Source: Anaerolineae bacterium (GTDB taxonomy: Bacteria; Chloroflexota; Anaerolineae; B4-G1). From it: 9,959 nucleotides of DNA. The stretch's first letter is position 1. Each line of letters opens with the position of its first letter. Below the pieces are notes generated by a model that searched no databases, was not told the DNA's origin, and saw only the letters and a list, made by a program, of their open reading frames with translations. Both the position numbers and the translations under genes were made by a program. Shown here piece after piece: positions 1 through 5,429 of this stretch. The stretch is from contig JAUWOI010000119.1 in NCBI GenBank assembly GCA_030612185.1, positions 1 to 9,959 of the forward strand, read 5' to 3'.

Positions 1-3000
1 GTCTTGACCCAGTTGCACAGCAGGCTCGGTTCATCCCGTCGTCCGGCGTCCACCTTGCCGCCCCCTACGAGAACTTGGTCTGGCTGCCATAGGTGTTTGG
101 TCTTGGTCCACCCCCGGGGGAAGACAACGACGTCGCAGGTGCCCTGCAGGTCTTCCAGGGCCGCGAAGGCCATTTCATTTCCCTTTTTCGTCGTGTGGCG
201 GCGCACCCGCTGCACTGTCCCGACGACGACTACCTGTTGTCCGTTCATCTCCGCGCTCAATGCCCCGGCGTAGGCGGTCACGACGTCTCGCAACCTGACT
301 AGAGCCTGTGCCAGCGGGTGCTCGGAGATGTAGACGCCGACCAAATCCTTTTCCCAGGTCAGGATCTCCTTCTGGGGGACTTCTTGTGTCTTGGAGAGTG
401 GGGGCAGCAGCGTCTCTTCGGCCGCCAGGCGCACGCCGGTGGCTTCGCTGAACAGACTCATCTGTCCCACGTCCCGGGCGCGGTGCAGGCTGGCGCTCAG
501 CCCAATGATACGTTCGCTGATGGGTAGCAACTGCGAGCGTGTGCTGAAGGGCCGCAATGCCCCTACTTTGATCAGGCTTTCCAGCGCCCGCCGGTTGACC
601 TGCCGCAGATCCACGCGGCGGCAGAAATCGTCCAGGGCACGGAAAGGGCCTCCTGCGTGACGAGCGGCCATGATCGTCTCAACCGGTCCTTCGCCGACGT
701 TCTTGACCGCGCCCAGCCCGAAGCGGATCGCTGGACTCCCCCCCGCTTCGGGGGGGCCGGGGGGGGTCTCGATGGTGAAATCCAGGCCTGAGCAGTTGAC
801 GTCAGGGGGGAGCACCTCGATCCCCAGACGACGGCACTCGGCAATGAGGAGGCCGATCTTCTCGGTGTTGTTTCGCTCCACGCTCAGCAGCGCGGTCATA
901 TATTCGACCGGGTACTTGGCCTTGAGGTAGGCGGTCTGGCAGGTGAGGACAGCATAGTCAGCCGCATGCGCCTTGTTGAATCCGTACCGGGCGAAGTACT
1001 CGATGTCGCTGAATATCGCCTCGGCTGTCTCGTGGGGCAGCCCACCGTGCTCTACTGCTCCCTTGACAAAGGAGGTGCTATGCTTAAGTAGTTCGGCTTT
1101 CTTTTTCTTCCCAACTGCTTTTCTGACCAGGTCAGCGTCGCCCGGTGTGTAGCCGGCAATGTCTGCCAGGATGCGGATGATCTGTTCCTGGTAGACAATG
1201 ATGCCGTAAGTTTCTTGCAGGATCGGCTCCAGGCTGGGGTGGTGGTACTCGACTGGTTTGCGGCCGTGCATGCGGTCAATGTAGTCGTCAATATACTCCA
1301 TCGGGCCGGGGCGGAAGAGGCTGATAGTGGCGATGATGTGATCGAACTCTGTAGGTTGCATCTTCATCAGCACCCGCCGCATGCCCTGCCCTTCGACCTG
1401 GAATACACCCATCACGTCCCCTCGCGAGAGCAGGTCGTAGATAATCGGGTCGTCGGTGGGGATGTTGTCCAGGTTCAGGTGCGCGCCGTGCCGCTGGCGA
1501 ATCAGTTCACAGGCGCGGCGCATAACGGTCAGTGTGGAGAGGCCCAGGAAGTCAATCTTGAGTAGCCCCAGTTCCTCCAGTTCCTCCATTGCGTACTGGG
1601 TGACGACACCGATTTCGTCGCCTTCGCCGCCGCGCGTGGGCCGATTCATGGGTGTGTACTCGACTAGCGGAACGTCGGAGACGATGACACCGGCGGCGTG
1701 GGTGCTGGCGTGGCGTATGTTGCCCTCCACGCCCTGCGCGGTGTTTATCAGCCGCTGGATGTATTCCTGCGTCTCGTATTCCTCCCGCAGTTCAGAGACT
1801 TCTTGTAGTGCCTGGTCCAGTTTGACCTTGGGGCCGGCTGGTACCAGGCGGGCAATACGGTCTACGTCGGGCAGGGGGTAGTCGAGCGCCCGTCCTACGT
1901 CGCGGATGGCAGCCTTGGCCCCCATTGTGCCGAAGGTGATGATCTGGGCCACCTGCTCCTGTCCGTACTTTTCGATGGTATAGCGGATCAGTTGATCTCG
2001 CTGATCGTCGGGGTAGTCCAGGTCAATGTCGGGCATGGTCACGCGGCCAAGGTTGAGGAAGCGCTCGAAGATCAGCCCGTGTTGCAGCGGCTCTAGGTTG
2101 GTGATGCTCAGGCTGTAGGCGACGATTGAACTGGCCCCCGACCCCCGCACGTTCCACCAGATGTTTTGCTCCCTGGCGAAGCGGCACAAATCCCAGACGA
2201 TGAGGAAGTAGGTGTCGAAGCCCATCTGATGGATGATGTCCAGTTCGTAGTCGAGCCGGTCGCGGATGTGGGGGGTGGTGACTGCGTACCGCTGCTGTAA
2301 TCCCTCCTCGCACAGGTGACGCAGATAGGACTGCGCGTCGTATCCTTCCGGCACCTGAAAGAGGGGCAGGTGGTAGTGGCCGAACTCCAGTTCCAGTTCG
2401 CACATCTCTGCGATGTGCAGCGTGTTGGTTAATGCCTCCGGCACTTCAGGGAACAGTGCAGCCATCTCCTCGGCGCTTTTGAGGTAAAAACTGTCGCCGT
2501 CCATGTGCATACGGTTCGGCTCGTTGGCTGTCTTGCCAGTCTGGATGCACAGCAGCACGTCGTGGATGCTGGCCTCTTCACGGCGGGTATAGTGCACGTC
2601 GTTGGTGGCGACCAATGGCAGGTTGAACTCGCGGGCAAGGGCGAGCAGTTGGCGGTTGACCTCTGTCAGTTCGGGGATGTTGTGTTCCTGGAGTTCCAGA
2701 TAGTACCGGCTTGGGAAGACGTCGTGGTACCAGGCGATGGCGCTGCGTGCCTGATCGAGTTGCCCATCCCTGATCAGGCGGGAGACTTCGGAGGTGCCGC
2801 AGCCAGAGAGGACAATAAGCCCATCGGCATACTCGGCCAGTACCTCTTTGTCAACGCGCGGCTTGTAGTAGAAGCCCTCCAGTTGAGCGATGGTCGCCAG
2901 ACGCATCAGGTTGTGGTAGCCGGTGTCGTTCTGGGCCAGCAGGACGAGGTGATAGGACTTACGGTCGAGACGCGCGTCCCGGTCCTGGCGGCCTCGGGGT

Positions 3001-3212
3001 GCCACATAAGTCTCCATCCCGATGATGGGCTTGATGCTGGCTGCATGGCATGCCTTGTAGAACTGGACTGCGCCGTACATCGTGCCGTGGTCGGTGAGGG
3101 CCAGGGCCGGCATGCCCAGTTCGACGGCGCGCTCGGCCAGTTCCCGGCAACTGCTGAGGCCGTCGAGGAGCGAGTATTCGCTGTGTACGTGGAGGTGGAC
3201 GAAGTCGGACAT
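1..3212 (-). CDS. dnaE: DNA polymerase III alpha subunit (DnaE), C-terminal end cut by window edge
   Basis: Replicative DNA polymerase: the catalytic subunit of the Pol III holoenzyme. The frame is open for 1070 codons from ATG at 3212 to the window edge. Bacterial DnaE is about 1150-1200 residues, so roughly the last 100 are missing. The N-terminal PHP domain (about 1-210) starts with VHLHVHSEYSLLDG, and all nine usual PHP metal-ligand positions look present: H8, H10, D17, H42, E67, H88, C138, D205, H207. The palm has PDIDLDYPDDQR, with catalytic Asp at 395 and 397, and KIDFLGL with the third Asp at 554. Then come fingers (FRPGPMEYI, YGIIVYQEQ, FNKAHAADYA), a helix-hairpin-helix-like region (LGAVKNVGEGP) and the start of an OB fold (QQVVVVGTVQRV). 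The start is fixed by the conserved PHP N-terminus. No Shine-Dalgarno precedes it, and a TATAAT lies only 8 bases upstream. Residues 816-827 contain an unusual Pro/Gly insert. Identification is very secure. Confidence 0.97.
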   Translation of the reverse strand, partial: MSDFVHLHVHSEYSLLDGLSSCRELAERAVELGMPALALTDHGTMYGAVQFYKACHAASIKPIIGMETYVAPRGRQDRDARLDRKSYHLVLLAQNDTGYHNLMRLATIAQLEGFYYKPRVDKEVLAEYADGLIVLSGCGTSEVSRLIRDGQLDQARSAIAWYHDVFPSRYYLELQEHNIPELTEVNRQLLALAREFNLPLVATNDVHYTRREEASIHDVLLCIQTGKTANEPNRMHMDGDSFYLKSAEEMAALFPEVPEALTNTLHIAEMCELELEFGHYHLPLFQVPEGYDAQSYLRHLCEEGLQQRYAVTTPHIRDRLDYELDIIHQMGFDTYFLIVWDLCRFAREQNIWWNVRGSGASSIVAYSLSITNLEPLQHGLIFERFLNLGRVTMPDIDLDYPDDQRDQLIRYTIEKYGQEQVAQIITFGTMGAKAAIRDVGRALDYPLPDVDRIARLVPAGPKVKLDQALQEVSELREEYETQEYIQRLINTAQGVEGNIRHASTHAAGVIVSDVPLVEYTPMNRPTRGGEGDEIGVVTQYAMEELEELGLLKIDFLGLSTLTVMRRACELIRQRHGAHLNLDNIPTDDPIIYDLLSRGDVMGVFQVEGQGMRRVLMKMQPTEFDHIIATISLFRPGPMEYIDDYIDRMHGRKPVEYHHPSLEPILQETYGIIVYQEQIIRILADIAGYTPGDADLVRKAVGKKKKAELLKHSTSFVKGAVEHGGLPHETAEAIFSDIEYFARYGFNKAHAADYAVLTCQTAYLKAKYPVEYMTALLSVERNNTEKIGLLIAECRRLGIEVLPPDVNCSGLDFTIETPPGPPEAGGSPAIRFGLGAVKNVGEGPVETIMAARHAGGPFRALDDFCRRVDLRQVNRRALESLIKVGALRPFSTRSQLLPISERIIGLSASLHRARDVGQMSLFSEATGVRLAAEETLLPPLSKTQEVPQKEILTWEKDLVGVYISEHPLAQALVRLRDVVTAYAGALSAEMNGQQVVVVGTVQRVRRHTTKKGNEMAFAALEDLQGTCDVVVFPRGWTKTKHLWQPDQVLVGGGKVDAGRRDEPSLLCNWVK
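738..766. repeat. C7/G7/G8 palindromic tract inside dnaE
   Basis: On the plus strand, CCCCCCCG (738-745), a CTT loop and CGGGGGGG (749-756) form a perfect 8-bp stem. CC and a run of eight G follow (759-766). It is read in frame by dnaE as Pro-Pro-Gly-Pro-Pro-Glu-Ala-Gly-Gly (817-825). Compared with E. coli DnaE from memory, the stretch between PPDVN and the GLGAVKNVGEG motif is about 9 residues longer here. An inserted palindromic mini-element is a reasonable reading, but simple tract expansion is also possible. Confidence 0.75.
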
Positions 3213-3220
3213 CAGCACGA

Positions 3221-3249
3221 ATTATACCACAAACCTCTGGCTAGTGGGA
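3221..3249 (-). promoter_or_regulatory. Putative dnaE promoter, near-leaderless
   Basis: On the minus strand a perfect -10 hexamer TATAAT (3226-3221) lies 8 bases before the dnaE ATG. A TTCCCA hexamer (4 of 6 matches to TTGACA) sits 18 bases further upstream. Transcription would be expected to start at or within 1-2 bases of the ATG, giving a leaderless mRNA, which fits the absence of any Shine-Dalgarno sequence. The -10 is strong and the -35 is weak. Confidence 0.5.
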
Positions 3250-3332
3250 ACCTGCGTTGGTGGTCGTTGCGACCAGTGCGTATAACAACCCGGAATCGTG
3301 GACCGTTGTTGAGTAAGGATCACTGATAGAAT

Positions 3333-3365
3333 GAAACCGCCGGTGTTCACATCACCGACGGTTTC
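3333..3365. terminator. 13-bp hairpin between tRNA-Met and dnaE
   Basis: GAAACCGcCGGTG and CACCGaCGGTTTC form a 13-bp stem with one C/A mismatch and a 7-base loop. It is 3' of the tRNA gene and 5' of dnaE, where a terminator for the tRNA transcript would be useful. Neither side has a convincing U tract (ATTCTAT on the minus side), so it is a weak intrinsic terminator at best. It could instead be an interspersed palindrome. Confidence 0.4.
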
Positions 3366-3431
3366 TGGCTGTCTCTAGTGTTCTGTGCCTTTTTCTGTAC
3401 TTTATCGCTCGGATGTGCAGGGATTACGACA

Positions 3432-3503
3432 TGGCGACGGGCAGATTTGAACTGCCAACCAAGGGCTTATGAGTCCCCTGCTCTGCCATTGAGCTACGTC
3501 GCC
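3432..3503 (-). tRNA. tRNA-Met(CAT), probably elongator
   Basis: The 72-nt minus-strand gene folds as a full cloverleaf. The acceptor stem is GGCGACG/CGTCGCC (7 of 7 pairs) with discriminator A. The D stem is GCTC/GAGC, the anticodon stem GGGGA/GCCCT and the T stem GGCAG/CTGCC with loop TTCAAAT. The anticodon loop CTCATAA places CAT at 3471-3469. The G1-C72 pair argues against an initiator tRNA, which normally has an unpaired 1-72. A tRNA-Ile2 whose C34 becomes lysidine cannot be excluded from sequence alone. A31 faces G39 at the top of the anticodon stem, a slight irregularity. CCA is not encoded and must be added after transcription. Confidence 0.93.
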
Positions 3504-3564
3504 CTTCGGGTGGCCTTACGCCCTGCGGTTCCTAAGAACCTGGCGTACTACGATCCAGTGGGAA

Positions 3565-3593
3565 ATTATACAAGATAAGTTCTCACGTGTCAA
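3565..3593 (-). promoter_or_regulatory. Perfect sigma-70 promoter for tRNA-Met
   Basis: The minus strand reads TTGACA (3593-3588), 17 bases, TATAAT (3570-3565): both hexamers and the spacing are consensus. Transcription should start near 3558, giving a 5' leader of about 55 nt before the mature tRNA end at 3503. The leader contains a small hairpin, GGTTC/GAACC (3527-3540), that RNase processing would remove. The strength fits a stable RNA gene. Confidence 0.85.
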
Positions 3594-3653
3594 GCGCACG
3601 AATTGCCTCACTAAACAGGGCAATCGTATATACATTCAAATCTCGCCCCAATC

Positions 3654-3694
3654 TGTCATTCTGAGCTACGCGTGGTGCGAATGCGCCACTCATT
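3654..3694. repeat. Degenerate TGTCATTCTGAGC-type interspersed repeat
   Basis: The segment begins with CTGTCATTCTGAGC and continues into TGCGAATGCGCC. It resembles the short palindromic CATTCTGAGCG...GAAGAATC repeats scattered between genes of many bacteria. The match is partial and from memory. No other copy of this exact form lies in the window. Confidence 0.35.
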
Positions 3695-3713
3695 ATGCAA
3701 GAAACAGTCAACT

Positions 3714-3751
3714 TGTCATTGCGAGGAGCGCCAGCGACAAAGCAATCCCCA
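3714..3751. repeat. TCATTGCGAGGAGCG-type interspersed palindromic repeat
   Basis: TTGTCATTGCGAGGAGCG leads through a short centre into GCGACAAAGCAATCCCC. The outer arms ATTGC/GCAAT pair. This closely matches a widespread intergenic repeat (general form CATTGCGAGGAGCGAAGCGACGAAGCAATC) seen in Chloroflexota and other phyla, recalled rather than searched. Apparent ORFs across it, reading like GDCFVAGAPRNDK or ALLAMTS, are the usual spurious translations of this family. Confidence 0.65.
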
Positions 3752-3838
3752 CTAAAAAGGTGACCGAAAGCCAATCGTTTGTCTTATGGGAAAATGTGGT
3801 CCATTCCGTCACCGTTTTTCGTGAGGCAATTCGGGGAG

Positions 3839-3873
3839 ATGACAATATCTGTGGATTGTGGTATAATACAATC
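3839..3873 (+). promoter_or_regulatory. Plus-strand promoter with inverted repeat across its -10
   Basis: ATGACA (3839-3844, 5 of 6 to TTGACA), a 17-base spacer and a perfect TATAAT (3862-3867) make a good sigma-70 promoter. The -10 sits inside a perfect 6-bp inverted repeat, GATTGT (3854-3859) and ACAATC (3868-3873), which could be an operator or cruciform. Expected transcription start is near 3874, at the foot of the first hairpin downstream. No protein gene follows on this strand. Confidence 0.6.
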
Positions 3874-3940
3874 GCACCGAGTGCTCCGTCACCCGGTGCC
3901 GCTAGCCCCGGTGGTGCCGCCACGCGGGGCTAATTCTTTA
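3874..3940 (+). ncRNA. Candidate small structured RNA of about 65 nt
   Basis: Directly after the promoter are two adjacent hairpins. The first is GCACCG-A-GTG, loop CTCCGT, CAC-C-CGGTGC (3874-3899), with nine pairs and one mismatch. The second is TAGCCCC/GGGGCTA (3903-3909 and 3926-3932) with an inner GTGG/CCAC, followed by AATTCTTTA, a modest U-rich tail. A transcript starting at about 3874 would be almost fully folded and end with a terminator-like stem. No ORF or known riboswitch motif is visible. It may be an unrecognised sRNA, or a pair of palindromic repeats that happen to follow a promoter. Confidence 0.4.
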
Positions 3941-3950
3941 CAACATAACA

Positions 3951-3979
3951 ATTATACCAGAAACCGTGCTGTTTGTCTG
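3951..3979 (-). promoter_or_regulatory. Hybrid promoter at edge of 49-bp repeat, copy 1
   Basis: On the minus strand CAGACA (3979-3974, 4 of 6 to TTGACA), 17 bases and a perfect TATAAT (3956-3951). The -35 and spacer lie in the repeat, while the -10 straddles the repeat/flank boundary at 3955. Transcription would start near 3944 and run into the two-hairpin segment from the opposite side to the plus-strand promoter. The second repeat copy has the same -35 and spacer but a poorer TAAGAT as -10. Confidence 0.4.
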
Positions 3980-4003
3980 TAGGGAGAGTTTGACACTTGG
4001 TGT
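3955..4003. repeat. 49-bp direct repeat, copy 1
   Basis: These 49 bases, starting TACCAGAAACCGTGC and ending TTTGACACTTGGTGT, are identical to 4679-4727 in the same orientation. This copy continues into extra 23-bp tandem units. The two copies are separated by the NTF2-like gene and its flanks. Identity without a single mismatch in non-coding DNA suggests a recent duplication or element insertion. Confidence 0.95.
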
Positions 4004-4064
4004 GGGGAGAGTTTGACACTTGGTGTGGGGAGAGTTTGACACTTGGTGTGGGGAAAGTTGGATA
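3982..4064. repeat. Three perfect 23-bp tandem repeats plus a diverged fourth
   Basis: The units at 3982-4004, 4005-4027 and 4028-4050 are identical: GGGAGAGTTTGACAC followed by TTGGTGTG. A diverged part-unit GGGAAAGTTGGATA follows at 4051. Read on the minus strand, the array is repeated TGTCAAACTCTCCC boxes spaced by CACACCAAG, with an outer TATCCAACTTTCCC box. Multiple short boxes of this sort recall transposase-binding repeats at IS21-family ends, from memory and unproven. Each unit also contains TTGACA on the plus strand. Confidence 0.9.
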
Positions 4065-4130
4065 GTGCCCGCAGTTCTACCGAAGCCGCAAGAATCTCTG
4101 GCCGTATCCTCTCAAAAAGTGAGGGCGAGA

Positions 4131-4157
4131 GTAAGTCGGAATGCCATTCCGACCTAC
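4131..4157. repeat. Palindrome downstream of the NTF2-like gene
   Basis: GTCGGAAT (4135-4142), loop GCC and ATTCCGAC (4146-4153) form a perfect 8-bp stem. GTA/TAC outside one mismatch extends it. It lies 39 bp beyond the stop of the minus-strand NTF2-like gene. No T tract follows on either strand, so it reads as a REP-like palindrome rather than a standard terminator. The rest of 4065-4195 shows nothing else I can name. Confidence 0.6.
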
Positions 4158-4195
4158 GTTACTTCGGGTTATTGAGAAGGTGTCTCTGGTCTACA

Positions 4196-4666
4196 TCACG
4201 GAATAGGAAAGGATTTCCATAGATACTGTGGTGGTATCTTCAAACTATCGCTTTGATCGTTCCACGTCATTGAAGTGATTAACCAGTGCCCTTGCACCTT
4301 GACTAGTTGAATACTGCTGACCCCCGTTGCAAGAGGCTTGGCGTCAGAGTGGTCAAGTATGGCTTTGTAGGTGCTGAACCTTTGTGCTATCTTGCCAAAG
4401 ACCTCTGTTTTGTGCGAGATTTCGTGTTTGTAGAACGTTTTCAGAGTCCCTCGTGAGATTTGTGCTTCGAGCATTTCAGTGAACTGGTCAACGGTCATCA
4501 CCACTGGCTCGTCAGGGTTGTTATTGATCAGTTTTCCGTCTGGAATGAATAGACTCTTCAGTTTCTCCAACTCGGGTTTTTCGTCTTTTCTGAAGGAAAT
4601 GCTATCGTAAAACTGGTTGATTATTGCCTGAATTTCTCGTTGAATTTCTTGTAGTGATTGGTCCAT
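4196..4666 (-). CDS. NTF2/SnoaL-like small protein
   Basis: A 156-residue soluble protein with no signal peptide or membrane segment. The layout fits the NTF2-like/SnoaL fold (DUF4440 type). An N-terminal helix (IINQFYDSISF, about 15-25) is followed by a LKSLFIPDGKLI strand (about 37-48), a helix MTVDQFTEML, and a sheet with FGKIAQRFSTYKA. It ends in the typical GVSSIQLVKVQGHWLITSMTW (about 114-134). Members include ketosteroid isomerase-like enzymes and many binding proteins of unknown ligand, so no reaction can be assigned. It is visibly more AT-rich than its neighbours and uses Asn, Lys and Ile freely. It lies between two identical 49-bp repeats, pointing to acquisition. No Shine-Dalgarno is evident. 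A weak TAAGAT -10 with CAGACA -35 from the repeat sits just before the ATG, so its transcription may depend on the repeat. Confidence 0.75.
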   Translation of the reverse strand: MDQSLQEIQREIQAIINQFYDSISFRKDEKPELEKLKSLFIPDGKLINNNPDEPVVMTVDQFTEMLEAQISRGTLKTFYKHEISHKTEVFGKIAQRFSTYKAILDHSDAKPLATGVSSIQLVKVQGHWLITSMTWNDQSDSLKIPPQYLWKSFPIP

Positions 4667-4674
4667 AATGCACT

Positions 4675-4703
4675 ATCTTACCAGAAACCGTGCTGTTTGT
4701 CTG
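4675..4703 (-). promoter_or_regulatory. Weak repeat-derived promoter for the NTF2-like gene
   Basis: On the minus strand CAGACA (4703-4698), 17 bases, TAAGAT (4680-4675), ending 8 bases before the ATG at 4666. The -35 and spacer belong to the 49-bp repeat. Both hexamers match consensus in only 4 of 6 positions. The geometry is the same as at repeat copy 1, which supports the idea that the repeat carries an outward -35. Confidence 0.3.
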
Positions 4704-4745
4704 TAGGGAGAGTTTGACACTTGGTGTAGGGAAAGTTGGACAATG
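4679..4745. repeat. 49-bp direct repeat, copy 2, with diverged 23-bp tail unit
   Basis: Bases 4679-4727 are identical to copy 1 at 3955-4003. Only one full TTTGACAC-type unit is present. A diverged AGGGAAAGTTGGACA follows at 4728-4742, matching the last part-unit of copy 1, so the copies differ by two tandem units. It fills most of the gap between the NTF2-like gene and the end of the response regulator gene. Confidence 0.95.
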
Positions 4746-4775
4746 GGCGACGGTGACGGTCGGGCGAGGATTTGG

Positions 4776-5429
4776 TTATTCCAGTGAGGTCAGTCCTTGC
4801 CGGATGGCGAACTTGACGAGACTGGGGAGATCGCTGATGCCTAACTTCCGCATCAGGCGGCTGCGGTAGGTCTCGACCGTCTTGCGGGAGAGAGAGAGGG
4901 CGCTGGCAATCTCTGTGCTCGACTCTCCCTCGACGACGAGTTGGAGGATTTGCCGCTCACGCGGGCTGAGGCGCGCCAGTGGGCCCGTCGTTTCGGCGGC
5001 TTCGCGCTGGCGCACGTAGTTGTCAATCACCTTATTCGAAATTTTCTGGCTCAGGTAACGATGGCCGGCGTGGACGGTGCGGACGGCGTCAATCACCTCA
5101 ATGCCGGCCGATTCTTTCAACAGGTAGCCGCGTGCCCCGGCCTGCAACGCCCGGAAGATGTGCTCGTTTGTGTAGTGCATTGAGAGGACGACGACCTGGG
5201 CCGACGGGCAGGCTTCGCAAATCTGCCGTGTTGCCTCAATGCCGTTCAGTTCGGGCATGGCGATGTCCATGACCACCACATCAGGGTGGAGTTGTTCTAC
5301 CTGCTGCACCGCCTCGCGCCCGTTGGCTGCGTCTCCGATCACTTTGATGTCGCCTTGTCCCTCCAGCAGAAGCCGCAGCCCGTCGCGGACAACAGCGTGG
5401 TCATCGGCCAGGAAGACGGTGATGGTCAT
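4776..5429 (-). CDS. NarL/FixJ-family response regulator (REC + LuxR HTH)
   Basis: Cytoplasmic transcription factor activated by phosphotransfer. The 217-residue length is typical. The receiver domain (about 3-120) has the acidic pair D9/D10, phospho-acceptor D55 in VVVMDIAMP, S83 in VVVLSMH and K105 in GYLLKES. The C-terminal LuxR-type helix-turn-helix (about 151-213) reads LSPRERQILQLV...STEIASALSLSRKTVETYRSRL. The start ATG overlaps the stop of the upstream histidine kinase by 4 bp (ATGA). GGAGGT lies 6 bases before it inside the kinase coding sequence, so the two are translationally coupled and almost certainly partners. Target genes cannot be read from the sequence. The divergent radical SAM gene and the kinase's own promoter region are candidates (inference). 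Confidence 0.96.
   Translation of the reverse strand: MTITVFLADDHAVVRDGLRLLLEGQGDIKVIGDAANGREAVQQVEQLHPDVVVMDIAMPELNGIEATRQICEACPSAQVVVLSMHYTNEHIFRALQAGARGYLLKESAGIEVIDAVRTVHAGHRYLSQKISNKVIDNYVRQREAAETTGPLARLSPRERQILQLVVEGESSTEIASALSLSRKTVETYRSRLMRKLGISDLPSLVKFAIRQGLTSLE

Larger units (their letters stand above)
3599..3833. mobile_element. Candidate MITE with 13-bp terminal inverted repeats
   Basis: CGAATTGCCTCAC at 3599-3611 is the exact reverse complement of GTGAGGCAATTCG at 3821-3833. They enclose 235 bp with no credible gene but two interspersed repeat-like segments. The left end starts six bases beyond the -35 of the tRNA promoter. I see no clear target-site duplication, and the internal sequence is not self-complementary overall. 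It is therefore either a degenerate non-autonomous element or repeats that share end sequences. Confidence 0.4.

Noticed and set aside
111..120. CCCCCGGGGG palindrome in dnaE
   Set aside because: It encodes the ordinary OB-fold segment (VFPRGW) with no insertion relative to the family, so it is a likely chance GC-rich palindrome.
2505..3326. Long open frame antisense to dnaE (273 codons, plus strand)
   Set aside because: It overlaps the certain dnaE coding sequence almost throughout, and its composition is explained by dnaE codon bias at high GC.
3378..3578. Open frame of 66 codons overlapping the tRNA gene
   Set aside because: It translates the tRNA complement (RRADLNCQPRAYESPALPLSY), a well-known spurious ORF type.
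3583..3923. Two minus-strand open frames in the repeat island
   Set aside because: Their peptides (GDCFVAGAPRND, ALLAMTS) are the usual artefacts of CATTGCGAGG-type repeats. Neither has a ribosome site or a homologous domain.
3982..4064. CRISPR array
   Set aside because: The 23-bp units are directly tandem with no unique spacers between them, and no cas genes are present.
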